64,000 bases of DNA from Motacilla alba alba (lineage: Eukaryota; Chordata; Aves; Passeriformes; Motacillidae). The stretch lies in assembly GCF_015832195.1 (NCBI RefSeq), contig NC_052018.1, positions 68,819,666-68,883,665 of the forward strand, read 5' to 3'. Numbering within the stretch: position 1 is the first letter of the stretch; each line of letters starts with the position of its first letter. The position numbers and the translations under genes were made by a program. Under the pieces are notes generated by a model that had not been told where the DNA came from, ran no database searches, and worked only from the letters and a program-made list of their open reading frames with translations. Shown here one piece after another: positions 45,672-57,391 of this stretch.

Positions 45672-48061
45672 CCACACCTTTAAAATTATTGTAAGGCTAG
45701 TTCATCCCATCTGGAATATATTTCAGAGTGAAAGACTAACCTAATCTTAATGTATGGATTGAAGAGACAGCTGAAGCATTTGCATTGCAGCTGTGTGATA
45801 TCTCACTTCTAACATGGTCTACTCTCAGACATATTTCTACTTGAACAGATAGTAATTTTCCTTCTTTTGCTCCAGTGAAGCTTGGGAAATGAATCAATTT
45901 CTGCTCTAATTTGTACAATCAATTCACAGTTGCTGTTTATATGTTTAATGGCTTTGTTCTATTTTCATAACAATTTTAGTTCTAGGACAAGAAAAAAGTG
46001 AAAACAGGAATTTTATAGATAATAGTTGGTGGCATCAAATCTTTATTGCAATACATTCAAGAAAACACATGGAGGAGATGTAGCTGACAACTTAAATGTT
46101 GAAGGTGAACATTTTGATGTGATTAACAGAATGTGGTTATGGTCTTCCTCATAAACACTTTACCTGAGAAAAAAATAACTGTGTTATGTGAATATATGTA
46201 TCCAAGTATTCTTAGTTCAAAGGTTTACTATAAGCCAGTATTTCTCCCTGTTGAAGGTCCCCCACTGTAAATTAGAACAGTGAATATCCTCAGCCTGTCA
46301 AGCCAAATAAAGCTTAAAATCTGGCAAGCAAGCATCCCACAAAAAATCATAAAATTACATTTACATATTAAAAGCTAAACCTACTGTGCCTCTCAAGATA
46401 ACAAAAGCCTAATTAGCATCTTTTATAACTGACTCCCTAAAAACCAGAAAATAGTCTTTACTATAAAATCAGTTTTGGAGGCAACATGGAAGTTATGTTA
46501 CCAATACACATGGGGATGGAGTACTAGTGGCCTAGCTCCTAGCAGAAAACTCAGAACAAATGAGCATTGCAAATATCAGTACATTCAAAGTTCTAGCAGC
46601 ATGTCAGGCGACTGACTTCCCAGAGCAACTAGTGTCAAAATACTCTGCAGTTTACAGAATGCATCTCATACCTTACTATACTATTAAGCTTCTAATTCTC
46701 AAATCTTTGTGGTTTGAGATTAAAAATTAAAAATATGTATGTACATAACAGAAACCATGTAGCACAGCACTTTTAGAGCTATCATAAAAAATTTCATCTT
46801 GAACCTCCAAAAGCTGAGCAAAAAGTTTTGCATTATTTCTGAAGCCCTTACCCTTAGAGCTTCAGATGTAAAAGCTGGTCTTTTAGGAAATAGTTTCACC
46901 ATTAAGATCTTGTGATATACATTGAAATTAAGCAAACTGCAATCAAATCCCATGCAAATGCATAACTGTGAGATCATTCTCCTTAAATTAATGCTGAAAG
47001 GTGGAGCATAGTGGAAAAATAATTTAACTTATGATTTTGACATTTTTCATATGTCTGCTTCAGTTTAAATTCAGTTACTCAAATGCTCAATAGAGCAAGG
47101 AGATCACAACATCTGCAGAGCAGGTTCCCCAAACAATGATGTAAACCAACACAAATTATGTTCAGTTATGACATCTATTTAGTTAGGATCACTGACCCCG
47201 GTGTGCTAGCCGCAACGACAGGATGATCTGCAAACCTCTAACTAGACACCCATGCTGTAAGCAGCCATCTGTCTGAGTCACCAGCTGAGACCTAAAGTAG
47301 TGATACAGGCAAAGACTCTCATGTTCCTGTTGCCTCATCTTTTGAGCTGCTCAAGCATTCAGAGCATGAACATACCAGGCTGAAACAGATCAGGTGCATA
47401 CCAGGAGTAGGAAGTAATCCTGTAGTGAAACAGGTCCCCCTGCCCTAAGGCCACGGATCTGCATTTAAAACATGAAACAAAACTCTGCAAAAGTACTTCT
47501 GTAAAACACTGCTGTCTGGAGGGGCTTACATGGGCAAATACTTCAAAGTCTCTATGCCAGTCTCAGCCCCAAGAATAACTGACTTTTAAACTCTCTGCTT
47601 GCCCCAAGAGTTGATAAGGGAAAAACCTGCAAGAGGAGAAGCATCAGTGTGTAACAAGTGCAATGAACCACCACAGAACTTGTCCATCAGCTACTGAATG
47701 CTGTGCCAGTTTACCCTCAGCTCTGAGAGGGAGAACACTCCTGCCACTGACATTTGACAATATTTTCCCATGCTGTTGGTCAGTTCATCTCAGGAACAGA
47801 TTTATGGTAAATAAACAAAATGCCCATGAATATTTAATGACAAAGTTGAGGGGAATACAAACACCTCATTTACTATAGGGCACATCTGTTCTCATGGCTG
47901 CTGCTGATCCCGTTGAATACAACCAGGAAAATAAATTTATTAATGTATGCCAAATGGTGACCTACACTGAGACAACTCCTGGAACTACGTGGAATACTAA
48001 GCAATAGCAGGATATTTTTCATTTATAATGCCACTGTAAAAGGCTGTGCTATGCCTGTGAC

Positions 48062-48080
48062 TTTTTTTTTTTTTTTTTTT
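48062..48080 (+). repeat. Poly(T) tract
   Basis: About 19 consecutive T (poly(A) in the RYR2 sense). No element body is recognisable on either side. Confidence 0.9.
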
Positions 48081-49032
48081 AATGTTCACCATTTTCTAAT
48101 ATAGAACAAAGAACTTTTCCTATGGGGGACATCCTTCCTGGCCTTAATATTTCAAAGACTTCTGAGCACACCATCAATCTGTGGCAGACACATGACTGAG
48201 GAAGGGAAAGAATCCTATGGGGAATGTGATTTCAGTTCCTGAGGACAACTCTTTAATCAATCATTACATTCCCTCCAGTTCATGGAATAACACCTGACAC
48301 TAAACCAAGAGGATGATGCCAATAAGTTACAAATATGTAATTGGAGAGGTATGTAACCCTGTTATTGCAACTATATTTCCCATTGGTTTGACTACAAATC
48401 TTCCTGGCCTTTCAACTTACTCTAGCATTATTGCAAAAAAGAAGTCTTGAAAGGGTCTCAAGAGGCTACCTTCCAAACAAATTGTAAAAAGTACTCTATT
48501 TAAACCAAAATAGACTCAACTGCTACTGAAAAAAAAACATTTCTTGTTAACTTTAAATAGAAATTTACACCTCAGGAGCAAAAGAGGTGATTCAAAAGAA
48601 AATGTATATGTTTTACACAGGTAAACGTTGTTAGGCAGAACAAATTACATCCATTCCATATGATTTCTGTTATATTTAGTTTGATGCAAATCTTGAAAAA
48701 CAAGCAGACTTACAAAAAAAGGGAAAATACTAGAATTAGAAAAAAACTTAATACTAACTTACACTATTGAACAGATATTTTATCAAATGCTTTGTTTGTC
48801 TGAATTAATAGGTAACACTGCATTGAGGAAATGGCAAGATTGCCAGAACTTAAAGTAGAAGTACAACTGAAATCAGTTTATAAAAATGTTACAAATATAA
48901 ATCTCATTTTATTGACGTTATTTACGGTCTCATAATAAGAACTTCATTATAATTAGGCTGAACAAGTATATCATCAACTTTAAAGAATTTAGAACTGGTC
49001 AAATAAGGAAGTTAAAATACTAAAAAGCATAC

Positions 49033-49128
49033 CAGAGGAGGCTTCCAGTCTTTCTAATCTGCTGATCAGCCAATCAAGAGATCCAGAAAATTGAGCACAG
49101 TTTTTACGATTTCCTCGAATCAGAGCCG
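49033..49128 (-). CDS. RYR2: RYR2 exon 17 (RIH domain)
   Basis: Internal exon of 96 bp: two bases, 31 codons and one base, about human residues 539-569 with Ala538 and Gly570 split. Acceptor CCCAATAG, donor TCTG/GTATGC. Peptide: [31 protein letters not shown], the same as human as remembered. It belongs to the helical RIH region; the Ala equivalent to human Ala549 is present. Its length is a multiple of three with phase 1 at both ends, so skipping would be in frame. Confidence 0.97.
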
Positions 49129-51846
49129 CTATTGGGAAAAGAGAGAGTGAGAGAGAGAAATTAAATCACAGTTATAAGTGAATTTAAATTTAAATAAATC
49201 CTGTCTTCTCTTGTCAGAAAGGATCCAGTAAGATGGAGTCTCAACCTCTAATTATTGATGTTCAGATCTAAAATTAAATAATATCAGTGATAGAATTCAG
49301 CATAATAAATACCTTTGATATCATGTTGACCTTCAGGGAATTTAAATTATTTTGGCTCTACAATCATCTCAATAACCCATAAAAAATGCTCTACATGAAC
49401 AAGGCTGTACTTACACCACAGAAGTCAGCTACTACTATAGAAACAAGTTTCTGTAAAGCAGTATTCTTGTAATGCCAGAAAACATTGCAAAAGCAGAGGG
49501 TGAAGCCAACAACACAGGTGACAAATGCAAATTATTTTCTACTGTTACTATACATTTGTTCAGGAGTAATAGGAAGTGAAACAAGATCTATGTCTAGGAA
49601 CTGTTTGCTGTACTTTCAAAAAGGTTGTAGGGAGGAAGTAACAGCTTTGAATCTGTCTCCCCCTCATGTTTTAAGCTGAAGATTGAAGTAGACTGAATCA
49701 TGCACTGACTTGGTGGGAACAACTGAACTGAAATGTCCCTGAATACTGCAAGCACCCACAAGCTTGTCCTGTCATGGATTATGTGCATCTGCAGGTATGT
49801 GCACACACACAAAAAGGCTCTAAGAGAAGCCTCTGCTCTACTCCAAGAGAGGACTGAGGCACAAAGATTTCTGTTTGGTGTGTGGAACAGCACAACTGGT
49901 TTTCTTAAGATTTTTTTTCCAGTTCCACCGACAAATTATTTCAACCTGAAGTTTCTGTGATTATTTCCAGCAGCAGAGACTGTTGGTTCTGCCAAGAGGC
50001 AATGGCCTCTTAAAATCTATGTTAAAATCTATACAAATTCACTGTAGTATATTTTACTATGTTTTATGCTGCTATATTTATAAAAGGCAAAACTTGGAGA
50101 CTTACAACATAAATATGACATTAAACTCTCTGCAAAGAGGAGAGCACTGACAGTTCTGTAAACTGGCAGTTTCCTCACCAGTTTTCTGATGAGGAAAATC
50201 AAAACCTAATAGCAAAACAAACAAACAAAACCCTTTTTATTGCTGTATTATGTAATAGAAAAAAATATGCACCCTGAAAGCTTACACCTTTGAGTAATCA
50301 TGACCACAGTTATTTGAAAATACTTGGGAATCATAAGAAGGGGAACATCTTGTTAAAACACACAGACCAGAACTAAGGAACACCTGTTTCTGACAGTGAC
50401 TTTTTTATTGGTTATAGGCAAGCCACACAATCTCACTGTGCTTCAGGTAGGAACATAAAATGAAGGCAGTAACAGTTCAGTGCTTAACACGTCACTAAAT
50501 TTAATTTCATTAACAGTAATGAGACACAGGTGGTTTCATAAATGCTGCTCAGAACAAGTTTGTGAAAGGTTAGTATTCATTGGTTAAAGCTGTGCATTAA
50601 ATGAGGCACACAGACACTTTAAACTGCAAACAAAAAATAACTTCCTACAGTTGCTTTTCTTACTGCCTACTACTCTGAACAAGACCAGCATTCAGTTCAA
50701 GAAATAAAAACCATCATGTGATCAGTCAGACATTAACATCACATCACTGCATATACTCCTGCACATTCTTTTGTAATGCAAAAGGATCTAGTACAAGTTC
50801 AGAGTGAATGTATGTATTTGTAATAGAGAATGGACAGATGCTTTAGTAGACATATGTCAGTTATTTCAAATTGAAAGACAGCAGACTTAGATTGAATATA
50901 AGGAAGTATCTTTTTGCAATCAAGGTGGCTGGACTAGATGATCTTTAGAGCTCTCTTATGACCCAAACCATTCTATGATATGATTTTTATATGCGATAGT
51001 ATCCAGTCACAGCATCTACAAATGCCTCCATCTCATCACAGTGAAATACAACACAACATTCATGACATGACAAAAGACATGAATTCTGGCATTACAGTTT
51101 ACTTTTATTTATGTGCAGACTCAAAAAACGAAGTACTGTTTGCTGAAGCAAGACTGAGCACGCAATATCCATTTGTCATCCGTGTAATTACTGTACAGAT
51201 CCAGCATTATTCAGAACAGAGCAATGTACAAATTCATCACAGCCAGATCAAAGCCAAGCTTCCTGAGCATTAGCTGCCAGAAGATAATGCAGTTAGAAAA
51301 GTAACATCAGAGGGCAGGAGGGGCACAAAGACTTGGAAGTCAACAAAAGCGTATGTGTGGTTCTCATCACTACAAGTTCATGGAAGCAATATTTTGTAAA
51401 AAACAGGCAGACTCCTCAGAAGGAATTTTCTAGCCTTGCCAACTGGAAATCAAGCCACTACTTCCTCCAGTCTGCACTGTGCTTAATGCAACAAGAGATT
51501 AACTAAACTGTAACAAAACAATCCAACTCTACCCTACATCTATGAATAATCAAACCACAGAATTTTGGACTCCATCATCTACCATCTACACCCCAAAAGG
51601 TCATCATTTGATTTAATGAAGATGCTTAGTCTCTGGACCTAGTCTGGATACTTTAAAATGTTTGTAATTCCTGACATAACTTCTTTAACTGATTTTTAAT
51701 ACATCAAATAACTACAAATGCAAAAATCTTACTTGTCTTCTAAGTTTCTGCACAGTGGAAATTCGTCTGAACTACAACAGTGATGTAATTCTTTATTTTT
51801 CACTATTTTGAGCTAAAAATATCCAAGAATCTATAATATGTCTTAC
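49129..51846 (-). other. RYR2: RYR2 intron 16
   Basis: Intron of 2,718 bp. A GA-rich run lies next to the exon 17 acceptor side (about 49139-49160) and a CR1 remnant at 50875-50985. Overlapping open frames at 49594-49960 have no domain. Nothing else is recognised. Confidence 0.9.
50875..50985 (+). mobile_element. CR1 LINE remnant, 3' end with internal deletion
   Basis: AGATTGAATATAAGGAAGTA resembles the CR1 segment upstream of the 3' end, and GGTGGCTGGACTAGATGATC, then GACCCAAACCATTCTATGAT is the CR1 terminus. The two are only about 30 bp apart, so the middle has been lost. Orientation is opposite to RYR2. Confidence 0.65.
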
Positions 51847-51982
51847 CTAGTAATTCATACAAAGAATTCAGAATAGATTTCCATGCTTCTCCAGCCTCCT
51901 TCCCAGCTACATCTGCAAAGTGAGCTGCACTGCTGTATACATTCAAGCGATCAATACATTCAAGAACAAGGTTGATCATACC
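51847..51982 (-). CDS. RYR2: RYR2 exon 16 (N-terminal domain C / RIH)
   Basis: Internal exon of 136 bp: 45 codons plus one base, about human residues 493-537 with Ala538 split. Acceptor TTTTTAG, donor CTAG/GTAAGA. Peptide: [45 protein letters not shown]. Changes from human: Asn for His in RLNVY, Lys for Arg in GKEAG, Ala for Ser in GEAWK. The Val equivalent to human Val507 is present. The 141-codon plus-strand open frame that overlaps this exon is antisense coincidence. Confidence 0.96.
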
Positions 51983-52585
51983 CTAAAAATAAAAAAGCTT
52001 ATATCATCAGAGGGAAAAAAAGTAGTTTTGGATGCAAACACAAAAGATTTTCAAAAATCTAAGAAAACAAGGCATGAAAGACTGGATATGCAAAACACAA
52101 AACTATGTGCAGGAAGTCAAACAAGCAATCACAACACAAACAATATTACTGACATAATTTTAGGCAAGATTTTATTCTGGAGGATGTTTAGGCATCTGAC
52201 AAAGTATAGACAACTATTATTACCAGAGAAACAACACAAAATATCAAACAAAATGCTTAAAGAATGCTTAGAAAACCAAAGTATCCTTCTACATCAAGAG
52301 ATTATAACAGAAAAAATTGATTCATATACAAGGAGGAAATTATGAGTTCAAGGAATTTTATTATTAAGGGAAAAAGAAGTAAGGCCGTAAATCTATTTCT
52401 GCAAATATGCAGGAAAACCAGCAGATCTAGAGAGATTATGAATGTAGCAAATAATTTGACTCTTATAGGATAAAAAAAACCCCACTGCAAGCATAATCCA
52501 TATCAGACATCAACACTACAGATACTGTGAAAGAATACTTGCAGACAACACAGTAGAAAATCAGGAGTAAAACTGAGAGGAGTAC
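51983..52585 (-). other. RYR2: RYR2 intron 15 (603 bp)
   Basis: Short AT-rich intron beginning with the unusual donor GTACTC. No repeats or motifs are recognised. Confidence 0.9.
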
Positions 52586-52769
52586 CTCTTCTTGGAAGAG
52601 GTTCTGGCGATTCTTCAGTGCTCGGAGCCTGTTTTGTTTGTTTTCATGCTCCAAATGTTCATCAGGGGGGTGAAAGTAGCCAATCAAGTCCTGAAGGCTC
52701 AGACTGACTGACTCAATTGGTAAATCAATGGTGGAAGACTTCACTTTCTTGCTGAGAGAATCAAGGCCC
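52586..52769 (-). CDS. RYR2: RYR2 exon 15 (N-terminal domain C / RIH)
   Basis: Internal exon of 184 bp: one base finishing Arg plus 61 codons, about human residues 432-492. Acceptor CTTGCAG, donor GAG/GTACTC (weak at +4 and +5). Peptide: [61 protein letters not shown]. The Leu equivalent to human Leu433, a known CPVT/ARVC position, is present. Changes from human cluster in the first 14 residues (Ser for Ala, Val for Ala, Ser for Ala, Ile for Val), which correspond to a flexible linker before the helical bundle. Confidence 0.97.
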
Positions 52770-54716
52770 CTGCAAGAAGATGCAAATTCTCCTGAGAATT
52801 GAAAATTTATTTACTTTATCATCCAAACTCTTTATTTATTTAAAAGCAAAGATTGTTTAGATGCCAAACCTCATTTTCTTTCAGCAACTTGTCAAAAATT
52901 CTTCATATCTGCCCATTCTCCATTTAACAACCTACTCCTTCCTTTCCAAACAAATCATGCAAGCATGAAAAATGTTATTTCTGGTAATATTTTTTCAAAT
53001 TCAAGAAACACATTTTAATATCCTACCTCCAGATGTAGCAGTTTCAGAGGCAGAGCAAAAGATGAAGAGCAGTTTGTAAACCAGTACAAAACATCATGAA
53101 ACTGGAATGGATGTAAGTTAAAGAGACCACTCCTGTGGTGCTGTGGAGGGTCCAGGTTGCCCACGGAGGCTCTCAAACACATCTCTAACCTGTTCTTAAG
53201 GCCTTTTCAGTGTGGAAAGATGCAGCACTTTGACACACTTTGTCTCAGCACTTCATTAGCCTTTTTGTTTCCCTGATTCCAATTCAAGCTGGGCCTTGCT
53301 GAAGTCTAAGAACATTCTCTCTCAGAAGTAGAGGGCTGACTATTCTCATCCAGGTTACACCTGTCCCTTGCTCAGCTGAATCCCTTTGCAAATAATACAA
53401 AGTTGCAAAAGGATAGCTACAAAAGTTATCTTTAAAACTTAATTTTTATTGTGAACACATTATCCAAAGCACAATTTTTCTACTGACTTCATGAGGAAGA
53501 ACTGGAGCATACACATAAAAGAATAATTTTCATCCTCTTCAATTCAGCTTTTTCTTCTTGAGGTAACATCCTGCCAAAACTAAATTGCTAAACACTGCCT
53601 TGGACTCCCTGTGCACTCGACAAAAATCTCCACTGTAATTTAGCAATATCTTGATTTGTGAAACCTTATCATTAAGTTGCCTTTCTCTGTCTTTATCCTT
53701 TATGGCATTCTTAGAAGCTTCTATGAAGGTGTATTATTTACAAAGTGACCTACAGCTTAACACTTCCTTTGTATTTCAAATGTCATACTGTAGAAAATTC
53801 TCCTGATGGGTGATTTTGTCCTGGTTTTTTAAGGACCTTGTTATATGCTTTTCAACAAACTGATATGTCTGGGTCTTTGTCTGTGCCCTTATTTGGGACG
53901 TGGTTGGTTCAGGTCACCATCTCCCACATTGTGTTTTTCTTGTGGCAAATGAGGTCTTATGAAATTCTTATCATTCCATACAGTCTTACTGCATATCATT
54001 CTTTTTCTAATAAAAGCTACACTGATGAAAGGGCCTTTCATCAATTACTGAAATCACAGCATTTGATAATTAGCATTTTATCAGCATTGTTTAGGAATAA
54101 GAAGATAAATGCAAATTGCATACATCTGACAGGATTTTCAAACGGCTAATCACTATAAAATACAATACAAAATTTTTCATGTTTCAAAATATTAAAGAAA
54201 CAAGTAGCATTAAAAGGGAACAAATAAGCAAAGTGTAATGTGCAGGTAGAAAGAAGGTATCATTTTAAAGAAAACTTCTCCTTGATACTATGAATTTCTT
54301 CAGTATATTTGTGTTTTTTACAGATCTGTCGTTATCTCACTCTTCCACGTTTTTCAAGGAAGATCACCTTTAAAAACCGTACTTAGAAAAGAAAAAGCTA
54401 ATTTATGCACCACATGACTTAAAACACATTTTGGCAGGGAAAAACCTCTTTATGGTTTGTTAGCATTTTCAGTATGTTTATGCATTTAAATCAAGATTGA
54501 GCAATAAAGTAATTATAGAAGATAGAGAAAAAAAATGATGAGTATCTCTCAAGGTGCTTATCTGCTGATAACACAAAGAATTGACATAAAGTCCAGTTTG
54601 AAAAGCACTGATCTATTTTTTCTAAAGAATGATTGTTCCCTGTTGTGTTAATGGCAACTTTGAATAAAACTGAATAGAAAAAAAAAAGTGATGAACAGGT
54701 CATTTTTAAAACACAC
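52770..54716 (-). other. RYR2: RYR2 intron 14
   Basis: Intron of 1,947 bp. Sequence at about 53060-53420 is less AT-rich than its surroundings but matches nothing I can name. The plus-strand open frame at 53838-54149 has no domain. Confidence 0.9.
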
Positions 54717-54838
54717 CTTATGAACCTGTTGAAAAGGAAGACTGTACTACGGATGACACGTGCTGTACGGGATTCTTCATTCTGAGATCTGGACAGCGTT
54801 AAACCATCATCCATGTGCCCTTCATGGTGCATTATGGC
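54717..54838 (-). CDS. RYR2: RYR2 exon 14 (junction of N-terminal domains B and C)
   Basis: Internal exon of 122 bp: 40 codons plus two bases, about human residues 391-430 with Arg431 split. Acceptor TTTTCAG, donor TAAG/GTGTGT. Peptide: [40 protein letters not shown]. The [18 protein letters not shown] segment, a human arrhythmia mutation hotspot (Arg414, Arg417, Ile419, Arg420), is unchanged. Leu-Thr replaces Ile-Ser in DDGLTLS and Asn replaces His in SQNEES. Confidence 0.97.
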
Positions 54839-55901
54839 CTGAAAACAAAAGCAAGAAGCAGTCACTGCAAAATGAGACGTTAAAGTCTGAAAACTCACAT
54901 AGGAAGGCAGGCTAGGAAATGATGAAGTCACACACAAAAATAACAATTTTATTAAAACCAATGATTCCGTGTTTTAGTTTCTCATGTCCAAGGATGCACC
55001 TGTACTGAGCCAGCAGGTTCAGTGCCATAATAATCTCTAAGTTATAGCTTTTGCAAAAAACATGCTTTATTAAAAAAAATCTAAGGGGTTTTCTAAGGGT
55101 TTTTTTGTTTGTTCTTTGTCTGTATCAACATTAAAAACACTTCTCTTACAGAGCAGCAAATCTCTAAAGCAGAAAAGGTCATAACAGATATTCTTTACTG
55201 GTCCTCATTTCTAAGGGAGCCACTGGTCTTTTCTGACCATGCTTTGAGTAATTTCCAATATCTTACAGTTTTTCATGTCTAGTTATCATGGCTCTAATGG
55301 ATTGGATGGCTCAATCCAATCCACATAAATATTTTAAACCTCTGTGCTGTGTAGTTCTGCTATCTAAAATAGTCATGGAAAACAGTACAGTGTTCAGTTG
55401 CAAAAGAATCTTTTCCCTACTTTATGATGCTGAGTTAGCATTCAGCTTGCCTGTGATTATTCTATAAAGAAAGAAATCTCTCAGGACTCAAGACTTGAAC
55501 ATTCTAGCCCAAAAGGTTTCCACTTACAATGTGGAAAAAAGTCCTTTGAACTAAGAGCCTCCTCAATCCAAACTACATTAAAGAAAGGAATCTTAGCACA
55601 TTCCATAGGTTGCTACTAATATTTTAGTTTGACATCAAATATATCCAGATTTATCAATATTCGTGAGATGATGTCTACAGGTTAACACACATACTTCGTC
55701 AGGTCTTCAGTTTGAGAATTCAGTACACCACTTAACTTTTCAATACGTGACTGAAAAACCCCAATCTTTCATCTGGCAAGCATGCTTAAAATACTTGAAA
55801 TTCAGAAATTAGCTGGCTGACGTAGCTCCCTTCATTTCCCAACCCCCCAGCCCCCACCCATCCTGTGAGTGAATGAAATGCTTTCCTGTTTACAGCCTTA
55901 C
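54839..55901 (-). other. RYR2: RYR2 intron 13
   Basis: Intron of 1,063 bp, AT-rich apart from a C-rich patch near 55840-55860. No recognised elements. Confidence 0.9.
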
Positions 55902-56066
55902 CTTTCGCTGCAGAGAACCCATCCTTACAGACTTTGCATCAGCAGACTGGTATGTGAGCCATAAGCCTGTATCTACATGTTGGATGAAGCATATTGAATC
56001 CCCATACTTTATTTCAGGTGCTCCCATTCCATCCACTTCTTTTCTTGTCCCTATGTCCAACTTTTC
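55902..56066 (-). CDS. RYR2: RYR2 exon 13 (MIR / N-terminal domain B)
   Basis: Internal exon of 165 bp, exactly 55 codons, about human residues 336-390. Acceptor CATCAG, donor AAG/GTAAGG. Peptide: EKLDIGTRKEVDGMGAPEIK, YGDSICFIQHVDTGLWLTYQ, SADAKSVRMGSLQRK. IQHVDTGLWLTY is a beta-trefoil (MIR) repeat strand pair. Differences from human include Ile/Thr for Val/Val near LDIGT, Ala-Pro for Thr-Ser, Ile and Phe in SICFI, and SADAKS for SVDVKS, so human Val377 is Ala here. Both junctions are phase 0; skipping would be in frame but would remove a trefoil repeat. Confidence 0.97.
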
Positions 56067-57366
56067 CTGATGAAGGAAAAAAATGTATACACAAACAATA
56101 ACCAATGTGTTGATATTTGCATAAAAAATGAAATATTAGGAAATTATCCAGAACAGGACTTGAAAGAACATTTGAGATCCTTCTTTAAAGATATTATTAA
56201 AATGGGAAAGTGTAACTTTTAGTTAAAGACAAAAAGAAATCTCATCCATGAAAAATCCTAGCCTGTTAAACTTGAAAGCCTGTGTGTATTCATTTCACCT
56301 GCATAGGAAAGAACTAGTATCATAATTGACAGTACATGACATTATCGAAACGTAAGAGCTTACAAAATGACCCCAGATGCATTGACTCCCCTAGCTGAAC
56401 AAGGTATTAACCTCCACAAGGTTTTTTTTTTTGAGCATTTGGGGGTTTTTTTCCAGCCTGGAAAAGATGAGCTCCATCAAACAATCACTGAGAGATGTCC
56501 TTTAACCTGTTACTGCCCAACAATGGGCTCAGTGCTTCCTGAAAAAAGCAATCCATTTCTGCATGATTGGCCTGCAAAATATTAATGGCATGACAGCACG
56601 TCATTCTAGCTGGTGTCCTGTAGAGACAGAAGTTGTTTCAGGAGGAAATGTAGTATCCCAAACAATACTGGAGTTAGTGAGTAATTTGAAGCATTTCTCC
56701 AATACCTTGTTCTCCTAAGCAAAAACTACTTCTGAACAGACTTGTATGGACAAACAGCCCATGCATCCTGCTTCCTGGCAGATCATCCATTTAATCTCTC
56801 CAAATACATAAATTTCAACTGACAGATATACCTATTTGGCTATATATTCTGTATGCAAAATGACCCCCTTAACCAGGTACAGCTTCAACATTCCGGGCTT
56901 CTCCTGATCAGCAGGAGATGACAAGCATCTTCCGTCAGCTTCTCAAGAGTAATGTTACAAACAGCGTGACAAAAACAACTTCTTGTTCTCCCTATCTACC
57001 ATCAGGAAGGATCAGAAGAATGATTACTTCATACACATGTGCCCTGACAATGTGGGAAGACAGTTTCACACAAAAGTTGAGAAAGATTTAGGTTTGTATA
57101 CAAACAGACAAGAATCTCTAACTTATTAAAGGTTTTTTAAAAGCATTTTTTAAGTAAAGGAAAATGTCCTGTGACTAGATTTTCAGCCTACAGTCATAAA
57201 TGCATTTGAAACATTTGGGAAAAAAAAAAGGACAATAGTATTGAGGTGAAATTCTTATGATTCCTTTTCATAATATTAAATTTTCAGATATAATATATTA
57301 ATAAATTCAGTTTGTTTTCTGATTGTTTCTGGATACAGATATTAATTTCACTAGCTAGTAAATGAT

Positions 57367-57391
57367 TTTCAGCACTTAAGAAGTGCTGAAA
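57367..57391. repeat. Perfect inverted repeat (11-bp arms, 3-nt loop)
   Basis: TTTCAGCACTT at 57367-57377 is followed by AAG and its exact reverse complement AAGTGCTGAAA. It could extrude as a small cruciform or form an RNA hairpin. Its arm word AGCACTT resembles the arms at 16236-16261 (AGCACT), which may be coincidence. Confidence 0.8.

Larger units (their letters stand above)
42811..49032 (-). other. RYR2: RYR2 intron 17
   Basis: Intron of 6,222 bp. It holds a tRNA-Ile/CR1 chimeric SINE (45094-45222), a CR1 fragment (45502-45638) with a small palindromic patch beside it (45635-45671), and a T tract at 48062-48080. The remaining AT-rich sequence, including a more GC-balanced patch at about 47080-47480, has no recognised content. 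Confidence 0.9.

Noticed and set aside
51920..52345. 141-codon plus-strand open frame overlapping exon 16
   Set aside because: Antisense to a secure RYR2 exon and running into AT-rich intron; no domain and no coding signature of its own.
53040..53420. Less AT-rich patch in intron 14 as an exon or transposon
   Set aside because: No open frame with homology, no splice-flanked coding pattern and no convincing CR1 or LTR match by eye.
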